Assembly: GCF_947495255.1 (NCBI RefSeq)
Contig: NZ_CANLYI010000005.1
Coordinates: forward strand, 1 to 64,000
Source of the DNA: an uncultured Winogradskyella sp.
Lineage (GTDB): Bacteria > Bacteroidota > Bacteroidia > Flavobacteriales > Flavobacteriaceae
Length of the DNA stretch: 64,000 nt
Reading direction: 5' to 3'
The translations under genes were made by a program, and so were the position numbers. This document shows, in pieces, positions 55,670-64,000 of this stretch (position 1 is the first letter of the stretch; each line of letters opens with the position of its first letter). The notes under the pieces were generated by a model. That model was given only the letters and a program-made list of their open reading frames with translations. It did no database searches and was not told where the DNA came from.

Positions 55670-56770
55670 ATGAAAAATTTAAAACTCGGATTATTAGTAA
55701 TATTCGTTTTGGCATTCATAAATGTAAATGCTCAAGAAAAAAAGAAATTTAAAATCCATACAGTAGCTTTCTACAATTTGGAGAATTTGTTTGATACTAT
55801 TAATGATCCAACTAAGTACGATGAGGCAAGTCCTATTATGGAAATGAACGAATCTCTTAGAGGTGAAGTTTATAAAAACAAAGTAAAAAACATGGCAAGG
55901 GTTGTTGCTGATATTGGTGCTGATGATACAAAAAACACACCTGCAATTATTGGTGTTTCTGAAGTAGAAAACAGACAGGTTTTAATGGATTTAGTTAATG
56001 ACCCACAGTTATTATATAAAGATTATGGGATTATCCATTTTGAGTCTCCGGACAAAAGGGGAATTGATGTTGCATTACTTTATCAAAAAGCACTTTTTAG
56101 ACCTACAGAAACGAGTTCTCACGAGTTATTAATTTACGATGATTTAACTAGAAAGCGTGTTTATACAAGAGATCAGTTATTGGTTTCTGGTGAATTAGAA
56201 GGTGATTTAATCCATATTATTGTTAATCACTGGCCATCGAGAAGTGGTGGTGAAGCAAGGAGTAGGTCAAAACGTGTTGGTGCTGCAAAATTAAATAAAC
56301 GTATTATAGACTCTTTACAATCTATCGATCCTTATGCTAAGGTTATAACAATGGGTGATTATAATGATGACCCAACTAACGCAAGTTTTAAAAAAGCTTT
56401 AAAAACTGTAGCTGACAAAAATAAAGTACCACTTAAAGGTATTTATAATCCATTCGAAAATCAGTTTAAGAAACAAGGTTTAGGAACAACAGGTTATAGG
56501 GATGCTTGGAGTTTATTTGATCAAATTTTAGTGACACAACCTTTTTTAGAGAAAGATTATTCTTCATTTCGTTATTATAAATCTGGAATTTTTAATAAAC
56601 ATTATTTAAGTAATAAACATGGTAGATACAGAGGTTATCCTTTAAGAAGCTTTGCTGATGGCGGATTTACAGATGGTTTTAGTGATCATTTTCCTGTGTA
56701 TGTTTATTTAGTAAAAGAAATATCAGAGGACGACACAAAAACGGAAGAAAAAACAGAAACGAAAGATTAA
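55670..56770 (+). CDS. Exported EEP family nuclease/phosphatase
   Basis: A 366-residue exported protein with signal peptide MKNLKLGLLVIFVLAFINVNAQ. The EEP motifs are FYNLENLFD, GVSEVENRQVL, KRGIDVALLY, VNHWPSR, TMGDYNDDP, FDQILV and DGFSDHFPVY. It would hydrolyse DNA, RNA or another phosphodiester in the periplasm or outside. The tail (EDDTKTEEKTETKD) is acidic. It is a paralogue of the cytosolic protein at 5382-6332. The divergent TonB receptor and DUF5689 lipoprotein are its likely partners. Confidence 0.9.
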   Translation: MKNLKLGLLVIFVLAFINVNAQEKKKFKIHTVAFYNLENLFDTINDPTKYDEASPIMEMNESLRGEVYKNKVKNMARVVADIGADDTKNTPAIIGVSEVENRQVLMDLVNDPQLLYKDYGIIHFESPDKRGIDVALLYQKALFRPTETSSHELLIYDDLTRKRVYTRDQLLVSGELEGDLIHIIVNHWPSRSGGEARSRSKRVGAAKLNKRIIDSLQSIDPYAKVITMGDYNDDPTNASFKKALKTVADKNKVPLKGIYNPFENQFKKQGLGTTGYRDAWSLFDQILVTQPFLEKDYSSFRYYKSGIFNKHYLSNKHGRYRGYPLRSFADGGFTDGFSDHFPVYVYLVKEISEDDTKTEEKTETKD

Positions 56771-56787
56771 TGCTTCGTTTTTAAACT

Positions 56788-56825
56788 AAAAAAAGCGTCC
56801 AAAAATATTTCTAGACGCTTTTTTT
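56788..56825. terminator. Terminator between the exported nuclease and the four-helix protein genes
   Basis: AAAAGCGTC pairs with GACGCTTTT over a 14-base loop, with extended A- and T-runs; the genes converge. The stem core is the same as in the terminator after rpmA. Confidence 0.8.
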
Positions 56826-56844
56826 ATGTTAAAAATATAAAATT

Positions 56845-57282
56845 TTAGAACCAAATACTCCAAGGTATTTTAGCCAACACCAAAACTAAAGCTAGCGTAT
56901 AAAAAATAGCTAATAATTTAAATTTAGGTTTAGATGTTAATTTCTTTTTATGTTTAGAATAACCAATAGTAACCAGAGCTACAGCAATTATCATTGTAAG
57001 CGGATGCTCTATAACCAGGTTTCTTAATTCTTTATTTTTCATTAATTCAGACATTCCTCCAATTTCTTTTATTGTTCCAAAATAATCCTTCATAAAAAAT
57101 AAAACAATACCAATTAGTAATTGAATATGCATAGTGATTAAAGCAAATAATGAAATTCTAAAATCTTTAGCATCAAATTCCTTGTCGCCAAAAAAATTGA
57201 TAAGAGCATTAAATGTTGCAAGTACCAAAACTATAAGAACTAAATAAGCCCATTTTGAATGTATAAACTGAAGTGTTTCCAT
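56845..57282 (-). CDS. Four-helix membrane protein, cytochrome b-like
   Basis: A 145-residue protein with four hydrophobic helices. Two His lie in or near helices (ITMHIQLLIG and IEHPLTMIIAV), and similar proteins in flavobacteria are often labelled cytochrome B, but heme binding is not shown here. It ends KIPWSIWF. It lies 52 bases after the pbpC gene in the same direction. Confidence 0.65.
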   Translation of the reverse strand: METLQFIHSKWAYLVLIVLVLATFNALINFFGDKEFDAKDFRISLFALITMHIQLLIGIVLFFMKDYFGTIKEIGGMSELMKNKELRNLVIEHPLTMIIAVALVTIGYSKHKKKLTSKPKFKLLAIFYTLALVLVLAKIPWSIWF

Positions 57283-57334
57283 ATTAATAAGTTGATTAAT
57301 TTATGCAAACATAGCAATTTGCACTTACATGGTA

Positions 57335-59686
57335 TTACTCAGAAATCGTAATTTTATGTTTCAGACTATTACCAAGTTCATCCATAACCGTAATTATGTG
57401 ATCACCAGAGCTCGGCAAAACGGCCATGTCATGGATATCTTTAGTGCTGCCAATGTACTCACTATCAATATACCAATGCAATTCTAATTCGGGTTTAGAA
57501 TGTGCTACTTTTAAGATTAATTCATTGATTTTACCATCAAAATCTTTAGGTAAATAAATAGTGCTTTGTTGATTTGGGTAAATAAATTCCATAGAAACTC
57601 CTGAAGGTTCTATGCAATCACTTCTAAAAGGAGGTAAGGGTTTATAAAACGGGTTTTTATTTTTAAAATAGTAAGCTTGTAATGGCGGTAAAACAAACCA
57701 AGCTTTGTTGTTAATATTAGAAATAGCTTCGCAAGAAGAATTGACCTGATAACGTTCCGATACATCTAAATGTACCAACTTATGAAAAGGACAAGGTTCT
57801 GTTTTCTTTCCGCTAGTTTGTATGTATCGCATTTCGGTAGCGTCGCAAATTGAAGTTGCTCTATAGCCACTTTTTTTACAAATGTTAACTTCTAGCATTT
57901 CGTCATAAGGCTGGTTAAACCAATTGCTTTTTGGTAATAAATCAAAAACATCAAATAAAATTGGTGCTGCAGTTTGTACACCAACCAAACCTGGTCGTCC
58001 TTCTCCATCTGCATTGCCAACCCAAACACCAACTACATAATCTTTTGTGGTACCAATTGCCCATGCGTCTCTAAATCCAAAACTTGTACCTGTTTTCCAT
58101 GCAATTTCTTGAGAGGAATCGTAATACTCCCAACTTTCATCATTTTCTGGACGGTTGACTTGCTTCATGCTTTCAAAAGTTAGAAATATGGAAGCTGCAT
58201 CAAAAACATCTTTTTGGTTAGATTGTTTCCCAAAATCAATAGCTTGATTAGATTTGTAAATCGGTTGGCAAAATTCATTCGAAAAATATTGACTAGAATT
58301 CGCATTAAAGTGATTTAAAGTTGAAGACATCGCAGCATAACTTTTACATAAATCCCAAAGGTTACTTTCTGCACCTCCAAGTACCAAAGACAAGCCATAA
58401 TGATTCGCATTATATTTTAAATCTTTAAGTTGAAGTGCTTTTAGGTAATGGTAAAAACGATCCAACCCAAACTCTTGAAGCATTCTTACAATAGGCACGT
58501 TTAACGAACGTGACAAAGCCTCATTAGCATGTACAGCACCATCGTAGGTTTGGTTGTAATTTTCAGGATGGTAACTCCCAAATTGTGTGGGCACATCTGC
58601 CACTAATGTGTGTGGTAATAAATCACCAGAATCTAACATTGCAGCATATAAAAAGGGTTTTAAAATACTGCCTGTACTTCTTGGCTTATCAATTATATCT
58701 ACACTTTTTTGGTGTGCTTTGTCGGTTGGAGAATTACCAACATAAGTTAAAACTTTTCTTGTTTTTACATTTAAAACCAAAACAGACATGTTGTAAATTT
58801 CATTCTGTTTTAAACGGTTATAATGCTGTTTTACAATAGTGTTAGTTTGTTCTTGTAATGCAATATTTATGGTCGTTTTTATGCGCTCACCTCTGTTTTC
58901 TTTAGCAATTTTTTGAAGTAAATGAGGTGCTATTTGTGGTAATGGATATGGTTTTTGTGGTAAACCTTCTGCAATAGATAATTTGTATGTGAGTTCATCT
59001 ATTGTACCATTTGTAAATAATTTTTTTAACAAACGATTACGTTTATCTAAGAGTCGTTTTTGATTTTTACCAGGATAAATTAAACTTGGAGCATTTGGTA
59101 AAACGGCTAACGTAGCACTTTCTGCCCAAGATAAGTTTGAGGCGTTGCGGTTAAAGTAACGCCAAGAAGCTGCGTCTATACCAACAACATTTCCACCAAA
59201 AGGAGCATGACTTGCATACAGTTTTAAAATATCATCTTTAGATAAGCGGAATTCTAATCGTGTGGCAAGAATGATTTCCTTTAGTTTTTCAAAATAGGTT
59301 CTAGATTGACCTTTTCGAGATAAACGAATAACTTGCTGAGTTAAGGTGCTACCTCCTCGTTTTACAGTACCAGAACTTAAGTTTCCTTTTAAAGCTTTAA
59401 ATATTGAAACCGGATTAAATCCTGGATGCTTATAAAAGTATTCATCTTCAAATTGAAGAATACAAGTTTTAAATTTATCTGGAACACTATCATTTGCAGG
59501 AAATCGCCATTGGCCATCATCTGCAATCAATGCACCTAATAGCTCATTAGACTTGCTTGTTATAACAGTTGCAGTTGGGTCTTTAAATAATTGTTTTGGT
59601 AAACAGAAATAATAGGCAACAAGAAGTACTAAAATCACCATTGATTTTATCTTATTGTTATTAAAAAAGTTTTTTAACCTATACAT
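57335..59686 (-). CDS. pbpC: Penicillin-binding protein 1C
   Basis: A 783-residue bifunctional peptidoglycan synthase. An N-terminal membrane helix (about 14-30) leads to the glycosyltransferase domain with EDEYFYKHPG (Glu80) and GGSTLTQQ (111-118). The transpeptidase has SILK with Ser340, SLN (394-396) and KTG (531-533). A C-terminal BiPBP_C-type domain follows (about 690-783). It polymerises and crosslinks glycan strands in the periplasm. No alpha-2-macroglobulin gene, a frequent partner, is adjacent. Confidence 0.96.
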   Translation of the reverse strand: MYRLKNFFNNNKIKSMVILVLLVAYYFCLPKQLFKDPTATVITSKSNELLGALIADDGQWRFPANDSVPDKFKTCILQFEDEYFYKHPGFNPVSIFKALKGNLSSGTVKRGGSTLTQQVIRLSRKGQSRTYFEKLKEIILATRLEFRLSKDDILKLYASHAPFGGNVVGIDAASWRYFNRNASNLSWAESATLAVLPNAPSLIYPGKNQKRLLDKRNRLLKKLFTNGTIDELTYKLSIAEGLPQKPYPLPQIAPHLLQKIAKENRGERIKTTINIALQEQTNTIVKQHYNRLKQNEIYNMSVLVLNVKTRKVLTYVGNSPTDKAHQKSVDIIDKPRSTGSILKPFLYAAMLDSGDLLPHTLVADVPTQFGSYHPENYNQTYDGAVHANEALSRSLNVPIVRMLQEFGLDRFYHYLKALQLKDLKYNANHYGLSLVLGGAESNLWDLCKSYAAMSSTLNHFNANSSQYFSNEFCQPIYKSNQAIDFGKQSNQKDVFDAASIFLTFESMKQVNRPENDESWEYYDSSQEIAWKTGTSFGFRDAWAIGTTKDYVVGVWVGNADGEGRPGLVGVQTAAPILFDVFDLLPKSNWFNQPYDEMLEVNICKKSGYRATSICDATEMRYIQTSGKKTEPCPFHKLVHLDVSERYQVNSSCEAISNINNKAWFVLPPLQAYYFKNKNPFYKPLPPFRSDCIEPSGVSMEFIYPNQQSTIYLPKDFDGKINELILKVAHSKPELELHWYIDSEYIGSTKDIHDMAVLPSSGDHIITVMDELGNSLKHKITISE

Positions 59687-59747
59687 AGACTATACAAATG
59701 CTAATTTAAAGGGTTTATTGAGAATTTCGTAATTCTATTTAATATAA

Positions 59748-62060
59748 ATGTTTATATATTTATACGTGAGCAAACCATTTAATATTCTTAAAATAGTCAT
59801 AATTTTTTGCATTTTTTTTGCATCAAATACTATGCATGCGCAATTGGGCTTTTGTCAAGGTAACTCGGGTGATCCTATTTTTACGGAAACATTTGGCTCC
59901 GGAACGACCTACGGTCCGCAATTACCAGCCGGAACGACAACCTATAACTTTGTTGGAAATGGAGGGCCACAAGATGGTGAATATACTATAGGACGAAATA
60001 CTTTTTTTTATGGATGGAATCTACCAAATGATCATACAGGAGATGCTGGTGGAAAATGTTTAATTGTAAATGCAAGTTTCACAACTGGTGAATTTTATAA
60101 TATTGCTGTTAATGGATTATGTGAAAATACTACTTATGAGTTTTCATCTTGGCTAATGAATATATTGCCTAGTTCTCAGTGTGATGGAAATGGAATACCT
60201 GTAAATGTACAGTTCGAAATTTGGGACATCACAAACACAAGCCAACTAGCTAGTGGGAATACAGATAATATAAATGGAACAGCAACACCAATTTGGGAAC
60301 AATATGGATTGGTCTTTCAAACTTTACCAGGTCAGACCTCAATTATATTGAAAATGATTAACAATGGTGCAGGTGGCTGTGGTAATGATTTAGCAATCGA
60401 TGATATAGTTTTTAAGAGTTGTGGTGATGCTATAGCTATAGAAGATAATAACAGTGTGAATTCTGTAACATTATGTAGTACGCAAACACCAAATGTAAAC
60501 ACAATAACTGTTGTACCAGATAATAGTGTCTTTAGTACCCACTTTTATCAATGGCAAACCAGTATTGATGGTGTTAATTGGTCTAATATTGCTGGTGAAA
60601 CAGGAGCTTCCCTTTCTGTATCAGGCATTTCATCTACAACATATTATAGAACGAAAGTTGCAGAATATGCAGCTAATCTTAATAATTCAGATTGTATTAC
60701 CTTTTCAGATGTATATGAAATAGTAATAATTGAAGCACCTGCTCAACCAATAATAGCGTGTTGGGAAACCGCGACCTTTAGTGATACCACATGTAGTTGG
60801 ACAGTTACTGGAACTCAACCAGAAGAACCAACGAATTTAGCCTGTTGGGAAACCGCAAGTTTTAACAATACGACGTGTTCTTGGGAAATTTCTGGGACAC
60901 AACCCACACAACCCACTTTAGCCTGTTGGGAAACCACAACGTTTAATAATTCTACATGTTTATGGGAAATAGAAGGCACGCAACCAGAAGCTCCAACAAA
61001 TATAGAGTGCTGGCAAACTGCTAGTTTTAGCGATGTTAATTGTAGTTGGGTGGTTGATGGTACACAGCCAACACAACCTACAACAGAATGTTGGGAAACA
61101 GCAAGCTTTAATACTTCAACCTGTTCTTGGGAAATTTCTGGGACGCAAGAAGAAGCACCTGTACTAGAGTGTTGGCAAACCACTTCTTTTAATATTACAA
61201 CTTGTTTGTGGGAAGTAGAAGGGATACAACCAGAAGCACCTATAAATTTAGAATGTTGGGAATCATCATCTTTTAATAGCAATACATGTTCTTGGGAAGT
61301 TTCTGGTACAGCACCAATAGAGCCAATGGATTTATTATGTTGGCAATCTACAGCCTTTAATGAAGATAGTTGTGAATGGGAAATAATAGGAACTCAACCT
61401 TTAGACTTTAGCGAAGAGTATTTAGTTTTATGTATAAATGATGAATTAGTATTACAGGCAACATCTACTATTGAAAACGCGAGTTATATTTGGGAATCTG
61501 GAGAAATATCTCAATCTATAACTATTGAAACAGAAGGATTATATGAAGTAGAAATAACAGATGGTTGTTATACAGAGATCATCACTTTTAATGTGACGCT
61601 TCAAGATGCTCCAGTTATTGAAAGTGTTGAAACAGATGGAAGTTCTATAATTATTAATGTTTTTAGCGATGATGGTTATATGTATTCTTTAAACGGAACA
61701 GATTATCAATTTAGTAATATATTTAGCAATCAAGAAGGTGGTTTATATACCGTTTATGTGAAATCTAACGAATGTAATTTGGTAACTACTATTGAACATT
61801 TACATTTTTTCATTCAAAAATTTATAACACCCAACGATGATGGTACCAATGATGTTTTTAAATTAAATATTGCTGATTTTTTTACTACAACTGAAGTTTA
61901 TATATACAATCGTTACGGTAAATTGCTGTACTCAGCAATTAATAGAAATGCATTTTGGAAAGGTGACTTTAATGGAAATCAGTTACCAACTTCAGATTAT
62001 TGGTATCGTATTGTTTTAGATGGAAAAGAATTTAAAGGTCATTTTAGTTTGAAGCGGTAA
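59748..62060 (+). CDS. T9SS type B protein with eight Cys-Trp repeats
   Basis: A 770-residue exported protein; the hydrophobic signal core is ILKIVIIFCIFFASNTMHAQ at 13-32, with an N-region longer than usual. An N-terminal carbohydrate-binding-like domain (about 35-225) runs from FTETFGSG to AIDDIVFKSCGD. An Ig-like region (about 240-330) is followed by eight repeats of about 27 residues (337-554), then another Ig-like region and a type B T9SS sorting domain (about 685-770) with KFITPNDDGTNDVFKL, VYIYNRYGKLLY and YWYRIVLDGKEFKGHFSLKR. It is likely a surface adhesin or matrix protein. Its start could be later in the N-region. Confidence 0.9.
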   Translation: MFIYLYVSKPFNILKIVIIFCIFFASNTMHAQLGFCQGNSGDPIFTETFGSGTTYGPQLPAGTTTYNFVGNGGPQDGEYTIGRNTFFYGWNLPNDHTGDAGGKCLIVNASFTTGEFYNIAVNGLCENTTYEFSSWLMNILPSSQCDGNGIPVNVQFEIWDITNTSQLASGNTDNINGTATPIWEQYGLVFQTLPGQTSIILKMINNGAGGCGNDLAIDDIVFKSCGDAIAIEDNNSVNSVTLCSTQTPNVNTITVVPDNSVFSTHFYQWQTSIDGVNWSNIAGETGASLSVSGISSTTYYRTKVAEYAANLNNSDCITFSDVYEIVIIEAPAQPIIACWETATFSDTTCSWTVTGTQPEEPTNLACWETASFNNTTCSWEISGTQPTQPTLACWETTTFNNSTCLWEIEGTQPEAPTNIECWQTASFSDVNCSWVVDGTQPTQPTTECWETASFNTSTCSWEISGTQEEAPVLECWQTTSFNITTCLWEVEGIQPEAPINLECWESSSFNSNTCSWEVSGTAPIEPMDLLCWQSTAFNEDSCEWEIIGTQPLDFSEEYLVLCINDELVLQATSTIENASYIWESGEISQSITIETEGLYEVEITDGCYTEIITFNVTLQDAPVIESVETDGSSIIINVFSDDGYMYSLNGTDYQFSNIFSNQEGGLYTVYVKSNECNLVTTIEHLHFFIQKFITPNDDGTNDVFKLNIADFFTTTEVYIYNRYGKLLYSAINRNAFWKGDFNGNQLPTSDYWYRIVLDGKEFKGHFSLKR
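60756..61410 (+). repeat. Eight tandem 81-84 bp coding repeats
   Basis: Each repeat encodes a unit like CWETxSFNxxTCSWE followed by a GTQP-type turn, two Cys about 11 residues apart and three aromatic positions. Repeats 2 and 5, and 3 and 6, are more alike in phrase (SWEISGTQ; CLWEIEG and CLWEVEG), which suggests duplication of a larger block. Confidence 0.88.
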
Positions 62061-62070
62061 TTAATAGGAG

Positions 62071-62382
62071 TTAGTCCAAGCTAAATTCATACTCGCGTTC
62101 AACTTTGCAAATTCTAACATTATACCAATTGTACCATTGTTCACGTCCTTTTTGTTGTGCTAACAAGTGTTGCGAGTTCGCTTTCCAATTTTTAATGGCT
62201 TCTAAACTTTCCCAATAACTAACAGTAATTCCGACTTCGTTTTTGGCAGAATCCATTCCTATGTAACCTGTTTGCTGTTTGGCTAAAATTTCCATTTTGT
62301 TGGCCATTTCGGCATAACCAGTTGTGGTTTCTGTTTGTGTTGAAGTGAAAATTACTGCGTAGTATGGTTTAAAGTTTTTCAT
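62071..62382 (-). CDS. Antibiotic biosynthesis monooxygenase (ABM) domain protein
   Basis: A 103-residue single ABM-fold protein with YYAVIFTSTQT, the TGYIGMDSAKNEVGITVSYW segment and EAIKNWKANSQHLLAQ, typical of the small dimeric alpha/beta-barrel family. Members are monooxygenases, heme-degrading enzymes or have unknown roles; no catalytic triad can be assigned. Convergent with the repeat-protein gene, only 10 bases apart. Confidence 0.85.
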   Translation of the reverse strand: MKNFKPYYAVIFTSTQTETTTGYAEMANKMEILAKQQTGYIGMDSAKNEVGITVSYWESLEAIKNWKANSQHLLAQQKGREQWYNWYNVRICKVEREYEFSLD

Positions 62383-62410
62383 TTTTGTTTTAATTACGGC
62401 TTATCAGGTT

Positions 62411-62479
62411 GAGCGCAGTCGAAACCTATTTCAATTAGGTTTAAAAATAAACCTTACAGGTTTTTGAAGTCTGTAAGGT
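62411..62479. repeat. Interspersed motif followed by two hairpins
   Basis: GAGCGCAGTCGAAA (62411-62424) is followed by AAACCTA/TAGGTTT (62422-62442, 7-base loop) and ACCTTACAG/CTGTAAGGT (62451-62479, 11-base loop). The first motif recurs at 30138-30151. The hairpins may also end the SH3-protein transcript. Confidence 0.6.
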
Positions 62480-62491
62480 CTAAATATAAGA

Positions 62492-63343
62492 TTAACAACC
62501 CTTAGGCATCTTAAACTCAATTACTTTTTCAGTGATATTATCTTCAGAATCGGTAAGTATAAATTTAAGAAATATGCGTTTTGTTGAAATTCCAACAGGA
62601 TAATCTTTTACTTTTTCTATTTTCTTAAAATAGTTAACCCAATCTTCTCCACATTGGTCTGTAACTTCTGTTTTTAAATCGTCAAGAGAGGTTTTAATGA
62701 AGTTTTTCCAATCGTTTTCACTGTAAGCTAAAGTTTCAAAAGTGTTAGATTTAATTTGCTTTAATGGTTTCCATGCCGAATCAAAATGTTTCCAATCTTT
62801 AGATTCACATTGTGCATCTTCGCTCATAAAAGAGATACTATTTTCATAGAGTTGAAAAATGCTCACATGCTTATAATCATTTTCTACAAGTACAATCTCT
62901 TTTCCTTCTACTGACGCATTTATATCTACATTAATGGTTGTAGAATCTTGTTGCTTTAAATTGTGGTTTCGTTTAAAATCACTAGTGGCTAAATTTTTAA
63001 TTTCAACATCGAGTTTATTTAAATGAAGTCGAATGGTCTTTGAGATTTTTGTATGAGACAAGTAGCCGTTAAATACATAACCAATATGGTTACGAGTTTC
63101 TACTTTTACCCATTCGCCACTCACTTTTTCTCCAGCATCTAAAATCACAAGTTTTTTATCTGTATTTTCTATGATTCCAATCGCTTCTCCATAAGCTAAT
63201 TTACTTATCATTTTTCCGCTAACGTCTGGTTGGTCTCTAAGTGATAATCCACTTTCTGCAGCAACATAAACTGTTTGTTGTGCTGTTACTAATGCTACAC
63301 TGAATAACATTACAATCGCTAAAATCTGTTTTAAATTTTTCAT
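62492..63343 (-). CDS. Exported SH3-domain protein
   Basis: A 283-residue exported protein (MKNLKQILAIVMLFSVALVTAQ). A bacterial SH3 domain (about 22-97) has GLSLRDQPDVSGKMISKL and ends WVKVETRNHIGYVFNGYL. The C-terminal half (about 100-283) is charged, without recognised motif. Bacterial SH3 domains often bind peptidoglycan. Same direction as the small lipoprotein upstream, with a 118-base gap. Confidence 0.82.
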   Translation of the reverse strand: MKNLKQILAIVMLFSVALVTAQQTVYVAAESGLSLRDQPDVSGKMISKLAYGEAIGIIENTDKKLVILDAGEKVSGEWVKVETRNHIGYVFNGYLSHTKISKTIRLHLNKLDVEIKNLATSDFKRNHNLKQQDSTTINVDINASVEGKEIVLVENDYKHVSIFQLYENSISFMSEDAQCESKDWKHFDSAWKPLKQIKSNTFETLAYSENDWKNFIKTSLDDLKTEVTDQCGEDWVNYFKKIEKVKDYPVGISTKRIFLKFILTDSEDNITEKVIEFKMPKGC

Positions 63344-63461
63344 AATTTTTAAAATTAAGGTTAAACAATTTAGCGGTTTTGTTTCTTGGATTCTTGTCTG
63401 TCGACCGAGAAGTATTTAGTTTATTTAATTTGTCTTTCTGAACATATTTCTATATTTAGTT

Positions 63462-63908
63462 TTATATTTTTTCATTTAGATACTTAAACAACTTAGGAAA
63501 TTCATTTCTAATATTTGTGTTATCCATTTTATCATCATAATTATTATCACCGTAAGCCAATCCAACCGAAATTAATCCTTGTAATAAGTTTAAGTTTTTT
63601 TTATTGAAGTCTTTAAGTATTTTAATAGTTTCAAGCTCACCATTTTTATAAATAATTTGAGTAATAATAAACCCATGATCATATGATCCTTGTGCGCCTC
63701 CTGTAGGAAAATGAATTAATTGTTTAAATGCTTTTGAATCTTTGTTCAATGATGATTTTATTAATGAACTCATCTTTTTGTTTTCAGAATAATCCTGATG
63801 TACAACAATAGTATTTCCTAAAATAACCCCTTCAACATTATCGTTTTTGCATCCTAATAAAAATATAGAGCAAATAACTATTGTGTTTTTTATTGTCAAA
63901 TTTTTCAT
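63462..63908 (-). CDS. Small lipoprotein, unknown
   Basis: A 148-residue protein with lipobox FLLGC (MKNLTIKNTIVICSIFLLGCKND). The mature part is charged and contains HFPTGGAQGSYDHGFII and a C-terminal NEFPKLFKYLNEKI. I do not recognise the family. It lies between the SH3-protein gene and the partial gene at the window end, all in one direction. Confidence 0.7.
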   Translation of the reverse strand: MKNLTIKNTIVICSIFLLGCKNDNVEGVILGNTIVVHQDYSENKKMSSLIKSSLNKDSKAFKQLIHFPTGGAQGSYDHGFIITQIIYKNGELETIKILKDFNKKNLNLLQGLISVGLAYGDNNYDDKMDNTNIRNEFPKLFKYLNEKI

Positions 63909-63946
63909 AAGTTAGTTTTATGTTTGTTGAATTTTTGATTAAATTC

Positions 63947-64000
63947 TTACTTTTCAACAGTAATCCATTCGCCTTTATTTCTTACTAAATAGTCATTATC
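63947..64000 (-). CDS. C-terminal end of an unidentified gene
   Basis: An open frame enters from the window end and codes DNDYLVRNKGEWITVEK before TAA at 63947-63949. Too short to assign. Confidence 0.5.
   Translation of the reverse strand, partial: DNDYLVRNKGEWITVEK

Noticed and set aside
60815-61282. A long open frame on the minus strand inside the repeat protein
   Set aside because: It is the antisense image of the repeats; its regularity follows from the plus-strand coding repeats and it has no start context of its own.
60756-61410. Possible CRISPR-like array because of evenly spaced repeats
   Set aside because: The units are 81-84 bp, in frame, diverged at third positions and code for a protein repeat; there are no unique spacers or cas genes.

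Overview
The window is AT-rich DNA from a member of the Bacteroidota, almost certainly a marine-type flavobacterium (family Flavobacteriaceae). The signs are secreted proteins with type IX secretion (T9SS) type B C-terminal domains, TonB-dependent receptors with a carboxypeptidase-regulatory N-terminus, a SUF-only iron-sulfur operon, a single cytochrome b subunit in succinate dehydrogenase, a flavobacterial L21 with a helix-hairpin-helix tail, start sites without Shine-Dalgarno sequences, and -7 boxes of the Bacteroidota type TAnnTTTG. I cannot name a genus from the sequence alone. I see no tRNA, rRNA, insertion sequence, prophage or CRISPR array. Coding density is high and no stretch over 300 bases lacks a gene.

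Layout. 1-5157 (minus): a large T9SS adhesin-like protein, cut by the window start just before its last residues. 5382-8622: a cytosolic EEP-family nuclease, hflX and a DUF3078 beta-barrel-like protein. 8754-21228 (minus): the SUF region, sufA-sufB-lipoprotein-sufC-sufD, then sufS-META lipoprotein-sufE-sufT-ABC transporter-DUF2480. It is split by an oppositely oriented module (14143-16740) of a PadR regulator, two small membrane proteins (one only 59 residues) and an exported serine hydrolase. 21367-23480: thiL surrounded by three related small Cys/His proteins. 23558-30108: alpha/beta hydrolase, a second serine hydrolase coupled to brnQ, aspartate kinase, and aminopeptidase P. 30321-38611: an exported Asp-box protein, sdhCAB, and a membrane-anchored MutS-like ATPase.

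38671-44251 (minus): a TPR-HTH regulator, a TonB receptor and a beta-propeller phytase lipoprotein, which read as a phosphate-from-phytate uptake unit. 44394-45349: rpmA and rplU. 45648-49133: a pair of M16 peptidases, one catalytic and one not. 49186-51144: a DMT transporter, a heavy-metal-binding lipoprotein with a metallothionein-like tail, and a small membrane protein. 51217-56770: a TonB receptor with a DUF5689 surface lipoprotein, divergent from an exported EEP nuclease; I read this as a possible extracellular nucleic-acid or phosphodiester scavenging locus. 56845-64000: a four-helix membrane protein, penicillin-binding protein 1C, a T9SS protein with eight Cys-Trp repeats, an ABM-domain protein, an SH3-domain protein, a small lipoprotein and the tail of one further gene.

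Most of the window is core flavobacterial metabolism. The least explained parts are the nuclease-receptor locus, the regulator-receptor-phytase unit, the lipoprotein inside the suf operon, the three small Cys/His proteins around thiL, and the Cys-Trp repeat protein.
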